Source: Micrococcales bacterium 72-143 (GTDB lineage Bacteria; Actinomycetota; Actinomycetes; Actinomycetales; Microbacteriaceae). Taken from it: a stretch of DNA of 64,000 nt. The DNA lies in the NCBI GenBank assembly GCA_001898835.1, contig MKVM01000003.1, positions 558,001 through 622,000 on the forward strand, read 5' to 3'. The position numbers and the translations under genes were made by a program. Positions 60,324 to 64,000 of this stretch are shown here, piece after piece; positions within the stretch are counted from its first letter, which is position 1, and every line of letters starts with the position of its first letter. Under the pieces are notes generated by a model. The model was given only the letters and a program-made list of their open reading frames with translations, made no database searches and was not told where the DNA came from.

Positions 60324-61760
60324 ATGCAACCCGTCGCGGACGCCGTCGCGCGCCTCGGCGCCCTCGCCGACTCCCCCCGCATCCGCGGCCTCGCCGAGCG
60401 CTTCGCGGCGGCGGGGCACGAGCTCGCCCTCGTCGGCGGCCCGGTGCGCGACGCGTTCCTCGGGCGCAGCTCACACGATCTCGACTTCGCCACCTCCGCG
60501 CGGCCCGACGAGATCCTCGCGATCGTCGCTCCCCTCGCCGACGCCCACTGGGACATCGGGCGCGCCTTCGGCACCATCGGGGCGCGCCTCGGCGACGACA
60601 CCGTGGAGATCACCACCTACCGCGCCGACGAGTACGACGGCACGACCCGCAAGCCGGTCGTCGCGTTCGGCGACAGCCTCGAGGGCGACCTGCTCCGCCG
60701 CGACTTCACCGTCAACGCGATGGCGCTGCGCGTGCCCGAGAAGGTGCTCGTGGATCCCTCGGGCGGCCTCGAGGATCTCCTCGCAGGGCGCCTGCGCACG
60801 CCCATCGAGCCGGAGGTGTCGTTCGGCGACGACCCACTGCGGATGCTGCGGGGCGCACGGTTCACGGCGCAGCTCGGCTTCACGCTCGACGAGGCCACCG
60901 CGTCGGCCGTCGCCGCGATGGCCGACCGCATCGGCATCGTCTCGGCGGAGCGGATCGGCGAGGAGCTGTCGAAGCTGCTGCTGGCCGCCGACCCGGTTCC
61001 CGGCATCCGGGTGCTCGTCGACACGGGCCTCGCCGAGCGGGTGCTGCCCGAGGTGCCGGCGCTACGGCTCGAGATCGACGAGCACGCCCACCACAAGGAC
61101 GTCTACGAGCACTCGCTGACCGCGCTCACCCAGGCGATCGCCCTCGAGGCCGCGCGCGGTCACGAGCCCGATCTCGTGCTGCGGCTCGCCGTGCTCCTGC
61201 ACGACATCGGCAAGCCCGCGACCCGCCGCATCGAGCCGGGCGGTGCCGTGAGCTTCCACCACCACGACGTGCTCGGGGCGAAGCTCGCCACCAAGCGGCT
61301 GCGCGAGCTGCGGTTCGACGGCGACACGATCAAGGCGGTCGCCACCCTCATCCGCCTGCACCTGCGCTTCTTCGGCTACGCCGACGCGTCGTGGACGGAT
61401 GCCGCGGTGCGTCGCTACGTGCGCGACGCGGGTGAGCAGCTGGAGCGGCTGCACATCCTGTCCCGCGCCGACGTGACGACCCGCAACCAGCGCAAGGCGG
61501 CGCGGCTGCAGCGCGCCTACGACGAGCTCGAGGAGCGGATCGCGGAGCTCGCCGAGGAGGAGGAGCTGGCGGCCATCCGCCCCGACCTCGACGGCGAGCA
61601 GATCATGGCGATCCTCGGCATCCGTCCGGGGCCGGGGGTCGGGGAGGCGTACCGCTACCTGCTCGAGCTGCGGCTCGACGAGGGGCCGCTCGGCGCGGAG
61701 GAGGCCGAGGCCCGTCTGCGCGCGTGGTGGGCGCAACGCCGCTCCCCGCTGGGTGAGTAG
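60324..61760 (+). CDS. pcnA: CCA tRNA nucleotidyltransferase
   Basis: The product is 478 aa. The nucleotidyltransferase head has ELALVGGPVRDAFLGRSSHD with the catalytic DLDFATSARPDE; the RNA-binding part has RRDFTVNAMALRV and DPLRMLRGARFTAQLG. An HD domain is present (LLHDIGKPATRR and HHHDVLG). It repairs or adds the CCA end of tRNAs, needed here because the three tRNA genes in the window lack encoded CCA. ATG at 60324 fits a TAGACT 8 bases before; an in-frame ATG at 60297 lies upstream of that box. The stop codon lies within a REP-like element. Confidence 0.93.
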   Translation: MQPVADAVARLGALADSPRIRGLAERFAAAGHELALVGGPVRDAFLGRSSHDLDFATSARPDEILAIVAPLADAHWDIGRAFGTIGARLGDDTVEITTYRADEYDGTTRKPVVAFGDSLEGDLLRRDFTVNAMALRVPEKVLVDPSGGLEDLLAGRLRTPIEPEVSFGDDPLRMLRGARFTAQLGFTLDEATASAVAAMADRIGIVSAERIGEELSKLLLAADPVPGIRVLVDTGLAERVLPEVPALRLEIDEHAHHKDVYEHSLTALTQAIALEAARGHEPDLVLRLAVLLHDIGKPATRRIEPGGAVSFHHHDVLGAKLATKRLRELRFDGDTIKAVATLIRLHLRFFGYADASWTDAAVRRYVRDAGEQLERLHILSRADVTTRNQRKAARLQRAYDELEERIAELAEEEELAAIRPDLDGEQIMAILGIRPGPGVGEAYRYLLELRLDEGPLGAEEAEARLRAWWAQRRSPLGE

Positions 61761-61775
61761 CGGCGTATCGAAACC
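61745..61775 (+). repeat. REP-like element 9, partial, over the pcnA stop
   Basis: CCCGCTGGGTGAGTAG followed by CGGCGTATCGAAACCC matches the two ends of the family with a reduced central hairpin. The TAG of the element is the stop codon of pcnA, so the repeat supplies the last codons of the gene. Confidence 0.6.
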
Positions 61776-61840
61776 CGCCGAGCTCATGTAAGCTCGTCAG
61801 GTTGCCCGCGCGCCTGCGCGCGTGAGCAGATGCATTCAAC

Positions 61841-61884
61841 CCTCCTGCTGTAGAGATCCTGCAGCCGTTCAAGTCCGAAGGAGG
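61841..61884 (+). promoter_or_regulatory. Possible S6:S18-responsive leader of rpsF
   Basis: CCTCCT (61841-61846) is complementary to the Shine-Dalgarno AGGAGG (61879-61884). Between them CTGC and GCAG can pair (61845-61864), followed by an unpaired CCG (61865-61867). A CCG-containing stem near rpsF is the described binding motif of the S6:S18 complex in other bacteria. The fold is proposed by eye. Confidence 0.4.
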
Positions 61885-61891
61885 TGGGTCA

Positions 61892-62281
61892 ATGACGCAT
61901 CAGTACGAGTTGATGGTGATTCTCGATCCCGAGATCGATGAGCGCACCGTCGCACCCAGCCTGGACAAGTTCCTCGGCGTGATCACCGGCGACGGCGGCA
62001 CGATCGAGAACATCGATATCTGGGGCCGTCGCCGCCTGGCGTACGAGATCAAGAAGAAGTCCGAGGGCATCTACGCCGTCGTCAACTTCACCGCCACGAG
62101 CGAGGCCACCAACGAGCTCGACCGCCAGCTGAAGCTCAGCGAGGCCGTCCTGCGCACCAAGGTGCTCCGCGCCGAGGAGGCCGTCGCCCGCGCCGGCAAG
62201 ATCGCCGCCGCCGACGAGGCGAAGGCCGCCCGCAAGGCTGCCGCCAAGCCCGCCGCGAAGGCCGACAAGGACGCCGAGTAG
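61892..62281 (+). CDS. rpsF: 30S ribosomal protein S6
   Basis: The product is 129 aa: [39 protein letters not shown] and an Ala/Lys-rich tail of about 30 residues beyond the core. S6 pairs with S18 on the platform of the small subunit. ATG follows AAGGAGGTGGGTCA. It leads the rpsF-ssb-rpsR-rplI operon; ssb follows after 3 bases. Confidence 0.96.
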   Translation: MTHQYELMVILDPEIDERTVAPSLDKFLGVITGDGGTIENIDIWGRRRLAYEIKKKSEGIYAVVNFTATSEATNELDRQLKLSEAVLRTKVLRAEEAVARAGKIAAADEAKAARKAAAKPAAKADKDAE

Positions 62282-62284
62282 GCC

Positions 62285-62779
62285 ATGGCCGGCGAGACGA
62301 TCATCACGGTCGTGGGCAACCTCACGGCCGACCCCGAGCTGCGTTACACGCAGTCCGGCCTCGCGGTCGCGAACTTCACGATCGCGTCCACGCCGCGCAC
62401 CTTCGACCGCCAGGCCAACGAGTGGAAGGACGGCGAAGCGCTGTTCCTCCGCGCTTCCTGCTGGCGTGAGTTCGCCGAGCACGTCGCCGGCTCGCTGACG
62501 AAGGGCAGCCGCGTCATCGCGACCGGCCGCCTCAAGCAGCGCTCCTACGACGACCGCGACGGCAACAAGCGCACCGCGATCGAGCTCGAGGTCGACGAGA
62601 TCGGCCCGAGCCTGCGCTACGCGACCGCCCAGGTCACCCGTGCCTCGGGTGGCGGTGGCGGCGGTGGCGGCCGCTCGCAGGGTGCCGTGGCCGACGAGCC
62701 GTGGGCGGCCTCCGCGCCGTCCGACTCGGGCGACGTGTGGAACGCGCCCGGTTCCTACTCCGACGAGACCCCGTTCTGA
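62285..62779 (+). CDS. ssb: Single-stranded DNA-binding protein
   Basis: The product is 164 aa. The OB fold (about residues 1-110, [20 protein letters not shown] and [19 protein letters not shown]) is followed by a Gly-rich linker and the acidic tip DETPF, the docking site for replication and repair proteins. It coats single-stranded DNA. It stands between rpsF and rpsR in the usual operon. Confidence 0.96.
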   Translation: MAGETIITVVGNLTADPELRYTQSGLAVANFTIASTPRTFDRQANEWKDGEALFLRASCWREFAEHVAGSLTKGSRVIATGRLKQRSYDDRDGNKRTAIELEVDEIGPSLRYATAQVTRASGGGGGGGGRSQGAVADEPWAASAPSDSGDVWNAPGSYSDETPF

Positions 62780-62822
62780 TCCTCAGCTGATCAGACCGAC
62801 ACATACCTAGAAGGAAACAGCA

Positions 62823-63086
62823 ATGGCTGGAAAGAGCAGCGGCGGTCAGGACCGCCGCAAGCGCGGAGCGAAGGGCGGCAAGAACGCCGCCCCCGCGAAG
62901 TCGATCAAGGTCGGCGTCATCGACTACAAGGACGTCGCAACCCTCCGCAAGTTCATCTCGGAGCGCGGCAAGATCCGCGCCCGCCGCATCACCGGTGTCT
63001 CCGTGCAGGAGCAGCGCCTCATCGCCCGCGCCGTCAAGAACGCGCGCGAGATGGCGCTCCTCCCGTACGCGGGCTCGGGCCGTTAA
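62823..63086 (+). CDS. rpsR: 30S ribosomal protein S18
   Basis: The product is 87 aa. [20 protein letters not shown] and [20 protein letters not shown] are S18 landmarks. The N-terminal extension has no Cys residues, so this is a zinc-free (C-minus) form by inspection. ATG follows AGAAGGAAACAGCA. Its product forms a heterodimer with S6. Confidence 0.96.
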   Translation: MAGKSSGGQDRRKRGAKGGKNAAPAKSIKVGVIDYKDVATLRKFISERGKIRARRITGVSVQEQRLIARAVKNAREMALLPYAGSGR

Positions 63087-63096
63087 GGAGACCGAT

Positions 63097-63549
63097 ATGT
63101 CGAAGCTCATCCTCACCTCCGAGGTGACCGGCCTCGGTTCGGCCGGTGACGTCGTCGAGGTCAAGAACGGGTACGCCCGCAACTACCTCATCCCGCAGGG
63201 CTTCGCCGTGGCCTGGAGCCGCGGCGGCGAGAAGCAGGTCGATCAGATCAAGGCGGCTCGCGCCGCCCGCGAGCTCGCCACCCTCGAGGAGGCCCAGGCG
63301 CTCAAGGCGAAGCTCGAGCAGGCTCCCGTCAAGCTGGCCGTCAAGGCCGGCCGCGAGGGTCGCCTGTTCGGCTCGGTCAAGACGGCGGATGTCGTCGCCG
63401 CGGTCGAGGCTGCCGGTCTCGGCACGCTCGACAAGCAGACCATCGAGCTCAGCGCCCCGGTGAAGGCGGTGGGTCGTCACGAGGCGACCGTGCGCCTGCG
63501 CCAGGACGTGGTCGCCGCCCTCCAGCTGGAGGTCGTCGCGGCCAAGTAG
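63097..63549 (+). CDS. rplI: 50S ribosomal protein L9
   Basis: The product is 150 aa: [20 protein letters not shown], the L9 signature [19 protein letters not shown], a long helix (about residues 41-75) and the C-terminal RNA-binding domain with [15 protein letters not shown]. It stabilises the L1 stalk region of the ribosome. ATG follows TAAGGAGACCGAT. A strong terminator hairpin follows. Confidence 0.97.
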   Translation: MSKLILTSEVTGLGSAGDVVEVKNGYARNYLIPQGFAVAWSRGGEKQVDQIKAARAARELATLEEAQALKAKLEQAPVKLAVKAGREGRLFGSVKTADVVAAVEAAGLGTLDKQTIELSAPVKAVGRHEATVRLRQDVVAALQLEVVAAK

Positions 63550-63562
63550 GCCTGCGTCTCCG

Positions 63563-63596
63563 GTAGCGGCGCATCCCCTCGGGGGTGCGCCGCTAC
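63563..63596 (+). terminator. Strong terminator after rplI
   Basis: GTAGCGGCGCA pairs perfectly with TGCGCCGCTAC, with further CCCC/GGGG pairs inside, a stem of about 16 bp with a tiny loop. GCGTTTCC follows. It ends the rpsF operon. Confidence 0.8.
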
Positions 63597-63976
63597 TGCG
63601 TTTCCGGGGCCGCTGTCAAGAGGATTATCCCCATGCGGAATGTGGAATCTCGCAACCCTCAACCCGAACTCTAAACATCTTTCTACACACAGGGTGTGAA
63701 AGAAGAAAACCCTGGTCAGGCGCCCTAACCAGCACGGCTTTCCCTACTTATCCACCGATCGTTCCACATCTCATTCACATCGCCCTCGGCGTTTCGCGCC
63801 TCTCCTCCACAGCTTCATCCACAGGCCTGCTTGAAGGCCGCGAACGGCCTGCCTAGCGTGGCATCCGGCGCGGGGCTCCCGACCTCGCCGACCACCACCC
63901 ACCTCGCCGCGATGACGGCGTGCCTGCGGCCCGATGTCGGTGGCGGCACGTAGTTTCCGGCTCGGAAGGAGCGCCT
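63597..63976. other. 380-bp region between the rplI terminator and dnaB, with DnaA-box-like array
   Basis: No gene is seen. It holds CACAC-AGG-GTGTG (63686-63698), CTGGT/ACCAG inverted arms near 63712-63733, and DnaA-box-like sites on the plus strand: TTATCCACC (63748), CGTTCCACA (63760), TCATTCACA (63771), TCATCCACA (63815). A promoter-like TTGAAG-17-TAGCGT follows at 63831-63859. Confidence 0.55.
63831..63859 (+). promoter_or_regulatory. Candidate dnaB promoter
   Basis: TTGAAG (63831-63836), 17-bp spacer, TAGCGT (63854-63859). Transcription would start near 63866 and leave a leader of about 110 bases before the dnaB GTG. Confidence 0.45.
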
Positions 63977-64000
63977 GTGTCCATCGCCCATCTGGGCCTC
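63977..64000 (+). CDS. dnaB: Replicative DNA helicase, first 8 codons
   Basis: GTG at 63977, with GAAGGAG 6 bases upstream, opens MSIAHLGL and runs off the window. This start is what I know of Microbacteriaceae DnaB proteins, and dnaB is the usual gene after rplI in this group. The product unwinds DNA at the fork. Only 8 residues are visible, so the call leans on synteny. Confidence 0.65.

Overview
The window is high-GC actinobacterial chromosomal DNA spanning the replication origin. The order DUF3566-gyrA-gyrB-DUF721-recF-gnd-dnaN-[oriC]-dnaA-[intergenic]-rpmH-rnpA-yidD-yidC-jag-rsmG-parA-parB, followed by ddl, trxA/trxB, murJ, a DUF6049 protein, pcnA, rpsF-ssb-rpsR-rplI and the first codons of dnaB, is typical of Microbacteriaceae (inference from gene order and protein character; no search was run). 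Nothing points to a plasmid or prophage. No CRISPR array or transposase gene was seen.

Layout. 1-5966: accessory left end with the tail of a LysE-type exporter, a hipBA toxin-antitoxin operon behind three 28-bp operator-like repeats, divergent rimB-like and rimK-like genes, a DUF3892-like gene, and an overlapping ECF sigma factor / membrane protein / secreted I36-like operon. 6011-8776: leuA with a probable leaderless leader peptide, a divergent GntR-FCD regulator, and tRNA-Leu. 8989-17778: the growth and division operon fhaA-fhaB-pstP-rodA-pbpA-pknA-pknB. 17788-24118: pabA/trpG-like, a 52-aa membrane protein, sortase E, crgA, a rhomboid homologue that lacks its catalytic residues, cyclophilin, and envelope or redox genes. 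24227-34587: an amidase and a sugar-type catabolic locus (dehydrogenase, PmoA-like, Gfo/Idh, XylR-type regulator, hydrolase, ABC importer without an ATPase). 34689-36071: tRNA-Ala, a quinone-oxidoreductase-type gene and tRNA-Ile. 36138-47100: gyrase, recF, dnaN and dnaA with a two-part DnaA-box region. 47170-52936: rpmH to parB with three parS sites and a cluster of REP-like palindromes around a GIY-YIG nuclease. 53127-64000: ddl, aminotransferase, thioredoxin system, murJ, pcnA, the S6-SSB-S18-L9 operon and the dnaB start.

How the genes work together. The fha/pstP/pkn genes form a phospho-signalling unit wired to a SEDS glycosyltransferase and a class B PBP, with crgA nearby; ddl and murJ supply later envelope steps. 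The parABS and dnaA/dnaN/recF/gyr genes handle origin function. Many starts use a very regular leaderless geometry, a TANNNT hexamer 6 bases before the start codon. Ten REP-like palindromes of one family lie between genes, one inside the gyrBA operon.
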